Assembly: GCF_900110995.1 (NCBI RefSeq)
Contig: NZ_FOJF01000002.1
Location: forward strand, 620,001 to 684,000
Source of the DNA: Chitinophaga sp. YR573
GTDB lineage: Bacteria; Bacteroidota; Bacteroidia; Chitinophagales; Chitinophagaceae
Length of the DNA stretch: 64,000 bases
Direction: 5' to 3'
The notes under the pieces: model-generated
The model's input: only the letters and a program-made list of their open reading frames with translations
Told to the model about the DNA's origin: nothing
Databases searched by the model: none
Shown: piece by piece, positions 9,135-17,322 of the stretch
Layout of the letters: each line of letters opens with the position of its first letter
Position numbering within the stretch: position 1 is the first letter of the stretch
Made by a program: the position numbers and the translations under genes

Positions 9135-9179
9135 ATAGTTAATTTACGCTAAAAAAACTTTTCTTAAATAACAATATCC

Positions 9180-10319
9180 ATGAAAAACAAAAGAATAGCT
9201 ATCGTGGGCGGAGGCCCCGGAGGCCTTACTTTGGCCAGACTCCTGCAAATAAAAGGAGCAGATGTAAAAGTCTATGAAAGAGATCTGAATAAAGATGTGC
9301 GGGTACAGGGGGCCACATTGGATCTCCATGATGAATCAGGATTAAAGGCGTTGCGTGAAGCCGGGCTGATAGATGCATTCAAAGCGAATTACCGTCCTGG
9401 TGCAGATAAGACGCGCATTGTTGATAGAGATGCTAACATCCTGATGGATGAGAATATCAATGCGCATGATGAAATGTCCCGCCCGGAAATAGACCGCGGT
9501 CCGTTAAGAAAGATATTATTGGATTCATTAGCACCGGATACTGTTGTATGGGATAGTCAGTTTGTTGCTATGTCTGAGACAGACAACTCCTGGAAACTGA
9601 TATTTCAGAATGGTACATCTGCGCAGGCGGATATCGTTATCGCAGCAGATGGGGCCAACTCTAAAATACGTCCGCTTATCACACCTATACGACCTTTCTT
9701 TGCGGGTATGACTGCCATTGAAGGCGCAGTGTATAATTCTGAAACGGCCTCTCCCAAAATACATGAACTGTTAAGTGGTGGGAAAATATTCGCTTTGGGA
9801 GATGGGAAAACATTAATTGTAAGTTCTAAAGGGGATGGTAGCCTGGCATACTATTGTGGGTTTAAATCAGACGAGTTCTGGTATCGCAATAGTGGGATAG
9901 ATTTTACAGATAAGTTACAGGTAATCAATTGGTTTAAAGAAGAGTTTAAAGGATGGGCGCCTGTATGGCTGGAGATATTCGAAAATGCCAGTACGAACTT
10001 TATTCCCCGTCCTCAGTATTGTATGCCTTTAGATCAGTATTGGGATGCACTACCTAATCTTACTATGTTAGGCGATGCTGCACACTTAATGCCACCCTAT
10101 GCAGGAGAAGGTGTAAATATGGCGATGCTGGATGCATTGGAATTGAGTATTTGCCTTACCAGTGATGCATTTCCTGATACGCAGACTGCCATCGCCCATT
10201 ATGAAAAAGAGATGCGTGCAAGGGCTTCTGAAACTGCAAGGATGACTTTAGAGCAAACAGACTCTTTACATTCTAAAGAAGGACTGGAGAATATGCTGGC
10301 GATGTTCAGCGATCATTAA
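9180..10319 (+). CDS. TetX-like FAD-dependent monooxygenase
   Basis: A 379-aa class A flavoprotein monooxygenase. The FAD-binding loop GGGPGG is at residues 10-15, an ER-type cofactor contact (VYERD) at about 34-38, the GATLDLHDESG region around 48-58, and the second FAD motif GDAAHLMPP at 298-306 followed by GEGVN. The overall pattern, including the LDLH segment and an acidic/polar C-terminal helix, is close to Tet(X) tetracycline-inactivating enzymes, whose length is about 388 aa. Whether it acts on tetracyclines cannot be told from sequence alone; many soil Bacteroidota homologues have unknown substrates. The stop overlaps the end of the convergent gene by 4 bp. Confidence 0.85.
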   Translation: MKNKRIAIVGGGPGGLTLARLLQIKGADVKVYERDLNKDVRVQGATLDLHDESGLKALREAGLIDAFKANYRPGADKTRIVDRDANILMDENINAHDEMSRPEIDRGPLRKILLDSLAPDTVVWDSQFVAMSETDNSWKLIFQNGTSAQADIVIAADGANSKIRPLITPIRPFFAGMTAIEGAVYNSETASPKIHELLSGGKIFALGDGKTLIVSSKGDGSLAYYCGFKSDEFWYRNSGIDFTDKLQVINWFKEEFKGWAPVWLEIFENASTNFIPRPQYCMPLDQYWDALPNLTMLGDAAHLMPPYAGEGVNMAMLDALELSICLTSDAFPDTQTAIAHYEKEMRARASETARMTLEQTDSLHSKEGLENMLAMFSDH

Positions 10320-11287
10320 AAATCAAAAACATGCTCTACCTGTATCTTCTCTTTATCCAGTTGTAATAAGACATCACTTAAGTTGGGAACAGGTGTTGCT
10401 ATGGCCACCCGTTTCATAGACGGATAAGAGGATATAGGTTGTATAAATACCGTTTGTGCCTGGTTGAAAGTTGTTGTATGGTCTGCAGGTACCCATACGG
10501 TTAATAATATCGCTGAATTATTCCCTGCAATTTCCTTAAAACGATGTCCGCTTTTGGCCAGTTCCAGGGCAGCTATTGCGAATTTATCGTAACGGGGCAG
10601 GTAATGCAGACTGTCATCATCCAATACTACCGCGGTTGTTGGTAATGCCTGTCCGTATACCTGCTTCGTTCCCAGGCCAATCAGTTTACCGTAGATGAAT
10701 TTTACGAGCAGCTCTGCTGTGAGTACATATTTACGGTCCCATTTCCGGAAGAAATGTGGTCCGGAAGAGGATGTGTTTTTCCAGAGGTCTTTTAAACGGC
10801 TTTTGAAATTGAATTCATACCAGGGGCGGTCTTTAATGAAATCGACATAGTCCTGGGTGAATGTAGCGGCAAATTGATCTTCGGGTGTCAATGGTTGTTT
10901 CGTATTGGTTAATCTGCCTACTATGGCTTCATACAATGCTTTCATTGTATACTCCACGGTGGTGCTTACTCCAATAACCCATATCATAAAATGATAGCCA
11001 TAATTGACAGGGAAATTCCCTTTGATCTGTTTTTTCATGATACCATAACTCCTCCAGATCTGCGCGGTGTGCGTCATATAGGGGAAGGTAGTGGCTGTAT
11101 GTTGTTTAAAATAGTTCGCCTGTTCTTCCGGACTGAAAACCAGGAACCATTCGGGGAAAGTCAGGAATGTCTGATCCGCCGGTCTGATATCTTTGGCAGG
11201 TGTTACAGGGTTTTGATTGATCACCAGCCATTCTTTCGGTATCACGAGGCCTTTGCCGGCAGGTATTGTATTTTTACTAAAGGGCAT
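10316..11287 (-). CDS. Hypothetical protein of unknown family
   Basis: A 323-aa protein I do not recognise. It has no cleavable signal peptide, one possible membrane-associated helix around residues 95-118 (YHFMIWVIGVSTTVEYTM), an aromatic-rich middle (FIKDRPWYEFNFKSRLKDLW) and a C-terminal alpha/beta part that ends VEHVFDF. The codon use matches the neighbouring genes, which argues for a real gene. It ends 4 bp inside the TetX-like gene and is divergent from DinB with a 54-bp gap. Confidence 0.6.
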   Translation of the reverse strand: MPFSKNTIPAGKGLVIPKEWLVINQNPVTPAKDIRPADQTFLTFPEWFLVFSPEEQANYFKQHTATTFPYMTHTAQIWRSYGIMKKQIKGNFPVNYGYHFMIWVIGVSTTVEYTMKALYEAIVGRLTNTKQPLTPEDQFAATFTQDYVDFIKDRPWYEFNFKSRLKDLWKNTSSSGPHFFRKWDRKYVLTAELLVKFIYGKLIGLGTKQVYGQALPTTAVVLDDDSLHYLPRYDKFAIAALELAKSGHRFKEIAGNNSAILLTVWVPADHTTTFNQAQTVFIQPISSYPSMKRVAIATPVPNLSDVLLQLDKEKIQVEHVFDF

Positions 11288-11341
11288 AGTTGCAAATATA
11301 TGATATTATCAATATGTCTATATCTTTAATTTTATATAGAT

Positions 11342-11833
11342 TTGAGAAAAAAAATGGCTCAATCCTACAGAAAAGGTGCCATAGGCGCATTACTTGATGA
11401 ATACGAACGTGCTGTTTCAGATTTAAAGAAAGTAATATCAACTGTTCCTGATAATGCTTTAACCATCATCACAGATCCTGATACTACTGATGATAACTGC
11501 AGATCTGTTCAGACTATCTTATCTCATATAGTACATTCCGGATATGGTTATGCTACCAGTATTCATAACCTGAAAGGACATAACAAACCAAGACCCACCA
11601 AAATATTTCACCTGACGATGCAGGAATATATGGATGATCTGACGGGTGTTATTTCATTCACGGAAGATGTGCTGAAAGAATTTAAAGATGAGGAACTGGA
11701 GCAGTTGGATAATGCATTAAAGATAAATACAGGCTGGGGACAACAGTACGATGTAGAACAGTTGATGGAACATGCAATCGTGCATATTCTCAGGCATAGA
11801 AGGCAAATAGAGAAGATTGAGTTTACGGGGTAA
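11342..11833 (+). CDS. DinB family protein
   Basis: A 163-aa four-helix-bundle protein. The metal-ligand histidines of DinB/YfiT-like proteins are visible: His62 in LSHIVHS, and His144 and His148 in LMEHAIVHILRHR. DinB-fold proteins bind a divalent metal and often act as thiol transferases or in stress responses. ATG at 11354 (MAQSYRK) is an alternative start, four residues shorter. Its 3' end overlaps the convergent phosphodiester glycosidase gene by 11 bp. Confidence 0.85.
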   Translation: MRKKMAQSYRKGAIGALLDEYERAVSDLKKVISTVPDNALTIITDPDTTDDNCRSVQTILSHIVHSGYGYATSIHNLKGHNKPRPTKIFHLTMQEYMDDLTGVISFTEDVLKEFKDEELEQLDNALKINTGWGQQYDVEQLMEHAIVHILRHRRQIEKIEFTG

Positions 11834-12518
11834 CACCTATAATAACAGCAAAACTGCCATCTGTCTGTATCCAGTTCTTTTCCGGTAAATAGGTACGGGA
11901 TACAAAGCCATCGAGGTACAATGCATTCCTGCAACCCAATTCTTTAAAGTAACTGGCAAAGTCGTACAGGTTGATTTCCTTTTTAGACATGACAAAAACT
12001 ACTTCATTGTTAGGAAGAATACCTACCCCATTCCGTATATTTAAGTTAGCCGATCCCTGTTTGAAAGCAGGATGAATCTGGCCATCGATTACCAGCATAG
12101 GACCGGATTGCGTTGCGTATTTTATCTTCCCGTTATCAGTGAAATTTTCTGTTTTACAAATTACAGGATTGTTATCTGTTGTAAGATAAAATACACCATT
12201 AGGTTTCAGGTAAAAGTTGCCATTGCCAGAGGTAGTATCTAAAGGGCTCAATGTTTTCTTATCCTCTATAAAAAGCCCCTGCGGAGAGTTATCGGTTTTA
12301 TACATGCCTCCATTCATCGCAAAAAGCAGTGTCTGAGTACCTAGCCAGTTTTTCAGGTTTTGGATGCTTTGGAAAGGCTGATGTTTATCGTCTTTCCAGT
12401 ACATTTTTAGCTGTTGCTTTTTGGGATTAACCTTATAAGTGACAAAACGGTTATCTTCCTGCCCAAAAACGAAAATGCCTGCAAAAAGCAGGTATAGAAG
12501 AAATGCTTTTCTATGCAT
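11823..12518 (-). CDS. Phosphodiester glycosidase family (NAGPA-like) protein
   Basis: A 231-aa exported protein with a signal peptide (about 1-19, ending GIFVFG). The motifs FAMNGGMYKT (about 65-74), SGPMLVIDGQIH, IRNGVGIL and a late NALYLDGFVSR are those of the DUF2233/NAGPA domain. The domain is named after the human uncovering enzyme that removes GlcNAc from phosphodiester-linked sugars; the bacterial substrates are mostly unknown but likely wall or surface glycans. It lies 1 bp downstream of the GNAT gene and appears to be the third gene of an HxlR-GNAT-glycosidase transcript. Confidence 0.85.
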   Translation of the reverse strand: MHRKAFLLYLLFAGIFVFGQEDNRFVTYKVNPKKQQLKMYWKDDKHQPFQSIQNLKNWLGTQTLLFAMNGGMYKTDNSPQGLFIEDKKTLSPLDTTSGNGNFYLKPNGVFYLTTDNNPVICKTENFTDNGKIKYATQSGPMLVIDGQIHPAFKQGSANLNIRNGVGILPNNEVVFVMSKKEINLYDFASYFKELGCRNALYLDGFVSRTYLPEKNWIQTDGSFAVIIGVTP

Positions 12519-12519
12519 A

Positions 12520-13179
12520 TTAAGATAACTTTTTCAACAGCCAGAAACTGATATCTCTGCGTTTTTCAAACCCCATAAATTCATATAAACGAACGGCGCG
12601 CTCATTCGATAAAGTCACATGCAGATAGGACATAATACCTGCTGCTACATGGGTACGGCAGAGATGTTTAATCAGCTGCTGTGCATATCCACGACCGGTA
12701 TAAGCCGGATTTGTACAGATAGCGCTCAGTTCTGTATATCCAGGTATCTTTATGCGTTCTCCTGCCATGGCTACCAGCTGACCATCCTGTTTAACCCCGT
12801 AATAATTCCCCAGCAGCCGGGTATCGGGTTTGTATAAACCAGGCTGTACACTGTTTATCAGGTTAAACATATCGGTCTTATCAGTTTCATCTAATAATAA
12901 GGCCGGCGCATCTTCCGGTATCTTACCGGTAAGTAGCATCTGTCCGCAGGGAATCTCATGAATGACTGCATAATTGGCGGGTAAAACGGGCAAATCACCA
13001 ATCATAAAGAACGTTTCGCCGGTATTGATGAATGGATCAATCTCTGCCATCCTGTTATCAATACAGGCTACAAATGGAGCAATATCTGCTCTGTAACGTT
13101 TGGCATGTTCCGTACCTTCTGCAAATTTACTATGTATGCTGTTGAGGGCCGACCAGGCTGGGTTATCTAATTCGTTCAT
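12520..13179 (-). CDS. GNAT family N-acetyltransferase
   Basis: A 219-aa protein whose C-terminal half carries the GNAT acetyl-CoA signature: ELSAICTNPAYTGRGYAQQLIKHL (V/I-x-x-x-x-RGxG/A loop, about residues 150-173) followed by LHVTLSNERAVRLYEFMGFEKR. The N-terminal half is the variable region seen in FR47-like acetyltransferases. The substrate is unknown. It overlaps the HxlR regulator stop by 4 bp (ATGA-type), which indicates translational coupling. Confidence 0.88.
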   Translation of the reverse strand: MNELDNPAWSALNSIHSKFAEGTEHAKRYRADIAPFVACIDNRMAEIDPFINTGETFFMIGDLPVLPANYAVIHEIPCGQMLLTGKIPEDAPALLLDETDKTDMFNLINSVQPGLYKPDTRLLGNYYGVKQDGQLVAMAGERIKIPGYTELSAICTNPAYTGRGYAQQLIKHLCRTHVAAGIMSYLHVTLSNERAVRLYEFMGFEKRRDISFWLLKKLS

Positions 13180-13547
13180 ATAGGAAAATTATCCAGGCTC
13201 TTAGAGATATCCCTGGAATTGTTTTTACTGTCTTCAATCACCCATTCTGCCATTGCATGTAGTACAGGTCTTAAACTTTCTCCGGAAGCGGTTAAACTAT
13301 ACATCACATCTTTCATGATCAGTTTATCCGTTTCCAATTCTTTCAGATGTTGTATCAGCATCTTTTCAGTAATACCGGGAATGTTGTTTTTCAATTCACT
13401 GTAACGCTTACTGCCTGTTAATAAATTGAACAGGATTGAGGGTTTCCATCGTCCACCGATTCTATCCGTAACATATGTTACCGGACATTCCCTGAAAACA
13501 ATTTCTTTGTTCGCCTGGATAGTTGAGCTTTCTTTAACCTTGGTCAT
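13176..13547 (-). CDS. HxlR family winged-helix regulator
   Basis: A 123-aa regulator when started at the ATG at 13547 (MTKVKESS). The frame extends to 13628, but those 27 residues are hydrophobic and unlike the family. Motifs: CPVTYVTDRIGGRWKPSILFNLL (about 21-43) with the conserved N-terminal Cys21, KRYSELKNNIPGITEKML as recognition helix, and LKELETDKLI in the wing. HxlR proteins respond to reactive electrophiles or redox and often control the adjacent enzyme gene, which here is the coupled GNAT gene. Confidence 0.88.
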   Translation of the reverse strand: MTKVKESSTIQANKEIVFRECPVTYVTDRIGGRWKPSILFNLLTGSKRYSELKNNIPGITEKMLIQHLKELETDKLIMKDVMYSLTASGESLRPVLHAMAEWVIEDSKNNSRDISKSLDNFPI

Positions 13548-13621
13548 AGATACATACTTTAGGGTAAGTATATGTATAAAAGTAAGTAAAGTTTTAGTTT
13601 TGTTTACGAAAAAATAGATGA

Positions 13622-14332
13622 TTGCCACTGCCAGTTTGTACTTTTACTATTATGTTGAAAAAGAATCCGCTGCCACCTTTTGTTGCTATTAAGTCTAAAG
13701 AAAATATAGTACTCAGCATAATCATCTCAGCCTGTGCTTTTTTTATAATAGCAGTTTGTCTGTTGCTTTTACTGGGAGCCGTTTATATCTTATTTGTGGA
13801 AGAGGATGAACCCATCTTCCTTAAGGTGATAGTCTTGTTGATAGGGCTGGTAATGAATGGGATCTGGGTATATCTGTGGAAGAGGTCTGCATTAACCAGG
13901 TATACAGATGTAACAATTAATGAGAAAGGGATTTTTTATGATAACAGGTATACCGGTAAGCCGGTACGACAGGTGAAATGGGCAGATTTCAGGAGTCGGG
14001 ACAATTATGCCGTTGATTGTATAGAACCCAGTAAAGGACTGCCTTTACTGGGGTGGTGGGAAGCAGGTGAACCTCTTCTCAGGAGGCATGAGGCTTTCAG
14101 GATGAGTCATTTTTATCCTGGAGCTTTTAAGAACCGGGGAGAACTGATTGCCACCTTGTTACTGGGGTTCGCCCATTTTCGCCCGGAACTGACAATAGAT
14201 CCAAAGATTTATTCTTCTTTTCATATTGATGAACAGAAGTATGTTTTTAAGAGAAAACAAAAAATCATAGAGTCTCTCTTTATTCTCCTTTTTTTTATAG
14301 TTATATGCTTACTGATTTATTTATGGGTTTAG
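13622..14332 (+). CDS. Hypothetical membrane protein (STM3941-like)
   Basis: A 236-aa protein (226 aa if started at the ATG at 13652, MLKKNPLP, which is more plausible). Two hydrophobic helices (about 40-65 and 72-90) precede a cytoplasmic part with DVTINEKGIFYDNRYTGKPVRQVKWADF, and a third helix lies at the very C-terminus (SLFILLFFIVICLLIYLWV). This arrangement resembles the STM3941-type proteins of unknown role. It is convergent with the ABC permease gene, 5 bp apart. Confidence 0.6.
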   Translation: MPLPVCTFTIMLKKNPLPPFVAIKSKENIVLSIIISACAFFIIAVCLLLLLGAVYILFVEEDEPIFLKVIVLLIGLVMNGIWVYLWKRSALTRYTDVTINEKGIFYDNRYTGKPVRQVKWADFRSRDNYAVDCIEPSKGLPLLGWWEAGEPLLRRHEAFRMSHFYPGAFKNRGELIATLLLGFAHFRPELTIDPKIYSSFHIDEQKYVFKRKQKIIESLFILLFFIVICLLIYLWV

Positions 14333-14337
14333 TATAA

Positions 14338-15330
14338 TCATGTCCGTATTTCTCTCCGCATAAAGATATAATAAGAAACGGCAAAACATACTACTGTTGC
14401 TGCAATAAGCCCACTTACCTGTGGCCATACCACCAGCAGGCTTTCACGCAGGGAGAGAGGTGAAGGGATAGCCCCGGCCATCTGTTCCATGGTAAGCGGC
14501 CCCAGGCTGCGTACGGAGGGCATCAGCAGGGTAGTAGTAGCATCTGTATACAGCTGGCTGGGTACGAAACGCAGGAATGTCATCACGATCCCGTTATAAG
14601 AAATCAGCTGCTCCTGTGAAAGTAGATTAGGATCCGGAAGTACTGCCTTTATGATAATATTCACGAGGATCTGATAAAAAATCGTGAAAAACAACCAGAT
14701 AGCAATGGCTGTCAGCGCCGAAGTGGCGGTCTGCCGGAACTTTACAGATAAAAGTATGGATAGATTAAGCCAGAATGATACGTAGATAATACTTAACACA
14801 ACAAAACACAGTATACGTATAAACTCAGACGGCTCTATCCTGACACCGGTGATAATCAGTCCACCGCCTATCATCAGCAGATTGAGAGATAAAAACAGTG
14901 CGCTGATAACAATCAGGGACGCTACAAATTTAGCGTTGATAAGAGAATCCCTGTATACAGGCTGTGCCATCAGCCGGATTAAGGTACCATTGGATTGTTC
15001 GGAATTGATAGCATCAAAACCCAGACTAATACCCAGCAATGGCCCCAGGAAACCGACGAATATATGAAAGGGAGGAAGTGATCCATCTGTTGTCGTTAAT
15101 AATTTCAGATATAAAAACAATCTGTCGGGATCATGTGAATTAGATATCGCCTTGCTGATATTAGCCATGGACACATACATGGATCCAAAGAAAGTGAGCA
15201 GGATGAGTGCTGCCAGGATAATAAAACGCAAGCTATGTAACTGGTCTGCTACTTCCTTTCTCATCATGACAAGAAAGGGAGAACTAATGCTTTTTGAATT
15301 TGCCGAAAAAAGACCTGCCTGACTTTTCAT
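14338..15330 (-). CDS. ABC-2 type transporter permease
   Basis: A 330-aa membrane protein with six likely transmembrane segments: one after VRKEVADQLHSLRFIILAAL, a pair around 100-160 (GISLGFDAINSEQSNGTLIRLMAQPVYRDSLINAKF), further helices to ~245, and the last at about 303-325. SEQSNGTL is the typical NosY/ABC-2 motif. The start overlaps the ATPase gene by 47 bp; ATG at 15267 (MMRKEVAD) is an alternative. It forms the exporter with the downstream-named ATPase and the NEW3 protein in one operon. The cargo is not known. Confidence 0.85.
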   Translation of the reverse strand: MKSQAGLFSANSKSISSPFLVMMRKEVADQLHSLRFIILAALILLTFFGSMYVSMANISKAISNSHDPDRLFLYLKLLTTTDGSLPPFHIFVGFLGPLLGISLGFDAINSEQSNGTLIRLMAQPVYRDSLINAKFVASLIVISALFLSLNLLMIGGGLIITGVRIEPSEFIRILCFVVLSIIYVSFWLNLSILLSVKFRQTATSALTAIAIWLFFTIFYQILVNIIIKAVLPDPNLLSQEQLISYNGIVMTFLRFVPSQLYTDATTTLLMPSVRSLGPLTMEQMAGAIPSPLSLRESLLVVWPQVSGLIAATVVCFAVSYYIFMRREIRT

Positions 15331-16279
15331 TGGGTACGTTTTCCTTTAAGTTATTTTCAAAATATTGTTGATAAATTTCATCCAGACCATAAGTCTTCTT
15401 CTGTACACCGGTAACGTCAAAACCTTTGTGTACAAAGTACCGGACGATATCAGGTGTAATATCTTCCTGTCCTGAAATCTCTACAACATCTCCATTAATT
15501 ATTATCTTTTCCGCACCTGGCAACTGTAGTTGCTGCACATCAGGCATAACAGCTGTTTTCAACGTTACCTGTACTACATGAGGTGCTGTTTTAAAGAGAT
15601 TGCTGGTGAGTGTTTCAATATTGCCTTCTGCCAGTAAATGCCCACCCACAAATATGCCTACACGATTACATACCTGCTGTACCTGGTGTAGGTGATGGGA
15701 TGATAACAGTACGGTAAGGTCCTGCCGCTGGTTCAGTTGCCGGATGAGTTCCAGGAAATCTTTTACACCTGCCGGATCAAGGCCCAGTGTAGGTTCATCA
15801 AGGATGATGACTTCCGGTTGTTTGATCAATACATCTGCTAAGCCGAGCCGCTGTTTCATGCCGCGGGAGAAAGTTCCGGCTTTCTTATTTATGGCAGCTT
15901 CCAGACCAACCTCTACAAGCATCTCTCTGGCAACATTCTTCACTTCTTTTTCTGAGATACCGTTTAGCCGTCCTATATAGATAAGGTTTTCGAGAGCGGT
16001 GAGTTCATTGTAGAAACCTACGTTGTCGGGCATATACCCTACTTTACGTTTTACCGGAATAGGTTTCCTGGAGGCATTGATCCCGCAGATACGTGCTTCT
16101 CCGGCAGTAGGTATTGTCAATCCCAGTAGCATCAGTATGGTGGTCGATTTACCTGCACCATTGGGGCCTAGTAACCCGAATATCTCACCTTTGTTAATAG
16201 ACAGGTGAAGGTTATCTACAGCCTTAAAGGAGCCATAGTGTTTGGTCAGACCATGCATCTCAATGATTGGTTGTTCCAT
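15284..16279 (-). CDS. ABC transporter ATP-binding protein (CcmA/NosF type)
   Basis: A 331-aa ATPase: Walker A GPNGAGKST at residues 38-46, a signature loop FSRGMKQ at 137-143, Walker B VIILDEP at 157-163, D-loop, and H-loop SSHH at about 193-196. The Q-loop position reads YMPDN, without an obvious Gln. A C-terminal extension of about 100 residues is typical of ABC-2 exporter ATPases. It is translated in an operon with the permease (overlapping 47 bp downstream) and the NEW3 protein 6 bp upstream. Confidence 0.93.
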   Translation of the reverse strand: MEQPIIEMHGLTKHYGSFKAVDNLHLSINKGEIFGLLGPNGAGKSTTILMLLGLTIPTAGEARICGINASRKPIPVKRKVGYMPDNVGFYNELTALENLIYIGRLNGISEKEVKNVAREMLVEVGLEAAINKKAGTFSRGMKQRLGLADVLIKQPEVIILDEPTLGLDPAGVKDFLELIRQLNQRQDLTVLLSSHHLHQVQQVCNRVGIFVGGHLLAEGNIETLTSNLFKTAPHVVQVTLKTAVMPDVQQLQLPGAEKIIINGDVVEISGQEDITPDIVRYFVHKGFDVTGVQKKTYGLDEIYQQYFENNLKENVPNEKSGRSFFGKFKKH

Positions 16280-16285
16280 AAGCTG

Positions 16286-17119
16286 CTATCTCCTGCCATA
16301 TTTACGGATAAGATAATACACAACGCCTAAAGCCACCAGAATAACAAGCAGCCCCAGCCATCCGGTAAGAACGGAGGTCCTGACAGTCATCCTGAAAGCT
16401 GCATCAGATGAACTATTGTTGTTCCTGACGCTGAATGTGGTGACATAATCACCTGCTATGGTTTTATCAGGGACATTCAGGGTGGCGATCACTTCCTGGT
16501 CTTTTCCGGGTTCCAGTTTTGTAATGGTGGAAGGAGAGAATGTAGTTTCCCATTGCGGAGGTGCCTGGGCGGTAAGTGCCAGGTTTTCGAGTGCAATGGT
16601 ACCCGTGTTTTTCACCAGGAGATGGATTTCTGTCCGGCTACCTTCGGTGACATCATCACTGAGCCTTCCGGAGGGTGTTGTCAGCTGAACGGTATAAGTC
16701 CCTTTCACCACGGCTTCCAGGTTTAATCTGATGGAATCAGATCCTGCTGCTGCCACTACGGGAATGGCATATTTGCCTGGTTTTGTTTGTATGGTAGGAT
16801 TGATTTCTATGGTAATATCCTGGGTCCTGCCGGAATCGATATTAAGGGAGGTTACCTGCATTCCTTCCGCTTTGAAGGCAATATTCCAGCCGGGGGGAAT
16901 AGTGGCAGAGAGCTGGTAAATACGGGGCAGGGAGGCCGCGTTACGAAGTTTTGTGTTGTAGGTAAAAGTGGTATTGGCGGCGGCTTCGATGTTCATCAGC
17001 CTTGCCGTAAAAGGAGGAGTGCCTTTCTGCGCAATACTTTGTTTACTCAATAATAATAGGAAGAGACAAAAGAGTGGATTGAACTTAATCCGTTTTGGAT
17101 ACTGTTTTTTCGCGGACAT
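16286..17119 (-). CDS. NEW3-domain membrane-anchored protein
   Basis: A 277-aa protein with a signal peptide (about 1-30; basic start, then FCLFLLLLSKQSIAQ), two Ig-like NEW3 repeats (around 35-140, TYNTKLRNAASLPRIYQLSATIPPGW, and 145-245, TEIHLLVKNTGTIALENLALTAQAPPQW), and a C-terminal transmembrane helix (about 253-272) with a short basic tail. It is the first gene of a three-gene operon with an ABC-2 exporter, an arrangement known in Bacteroidota as COG1470-type proteins beside ABC systems. It probably faces the periplasm and helps the exporter, but no cargo is evident. Confidence 0.85.
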   Translation of the reverse strand: MSAKKQYPKRIKFNPLFCLFLLLLSKQSIAQKGTPPFTARLMNIEAAANTTFTYNTKLRNAASLPRIYQLSATIPPGWNIAFKAEGMQVTSLNIDSGRTQDITIEINPTIQTKPGKYAIPVVAAAGSDSIRLNLEAVVKGTYTVQLTTPSGRLSDDVTEGSRTEIHLLVKNTGTIALENLALTAQAPPQWETTFSPSTITKLEPGKDQEVIATLNVPDKTIAGDYVTTFSVRNNNSSSDAAFRMTVRTSVLTGWLGLLVILVALGVVYYLIRKYGRR

Positions 17120-17322
17120 AAGATTAATAAATAAGGATTATATTCTTTATGAAATAATAGCTATTTACCTTTCCATACAACAGGATGCTGTTGTCTTAAA
17201 CGGGGAGCAAATTAAAAATAATTCTCAAAAGTAATTGCAAAAAAAATGTGAAAGTTATTTTTTCTCCTGCCAGATGCCCTATTTGAATTTCGTAATATTG
17301 TTTTGAAAAAACCTTCTATAAG

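Noticed and set aside
8512..9138. A 208-aa plus-strand frame opposite the S9 peptidase.
   Set aside because: The minus strand encodes a complete S9 peptidase with catalytic triad, signal peptide and propeller; the opposite frame has no recognisable domain.
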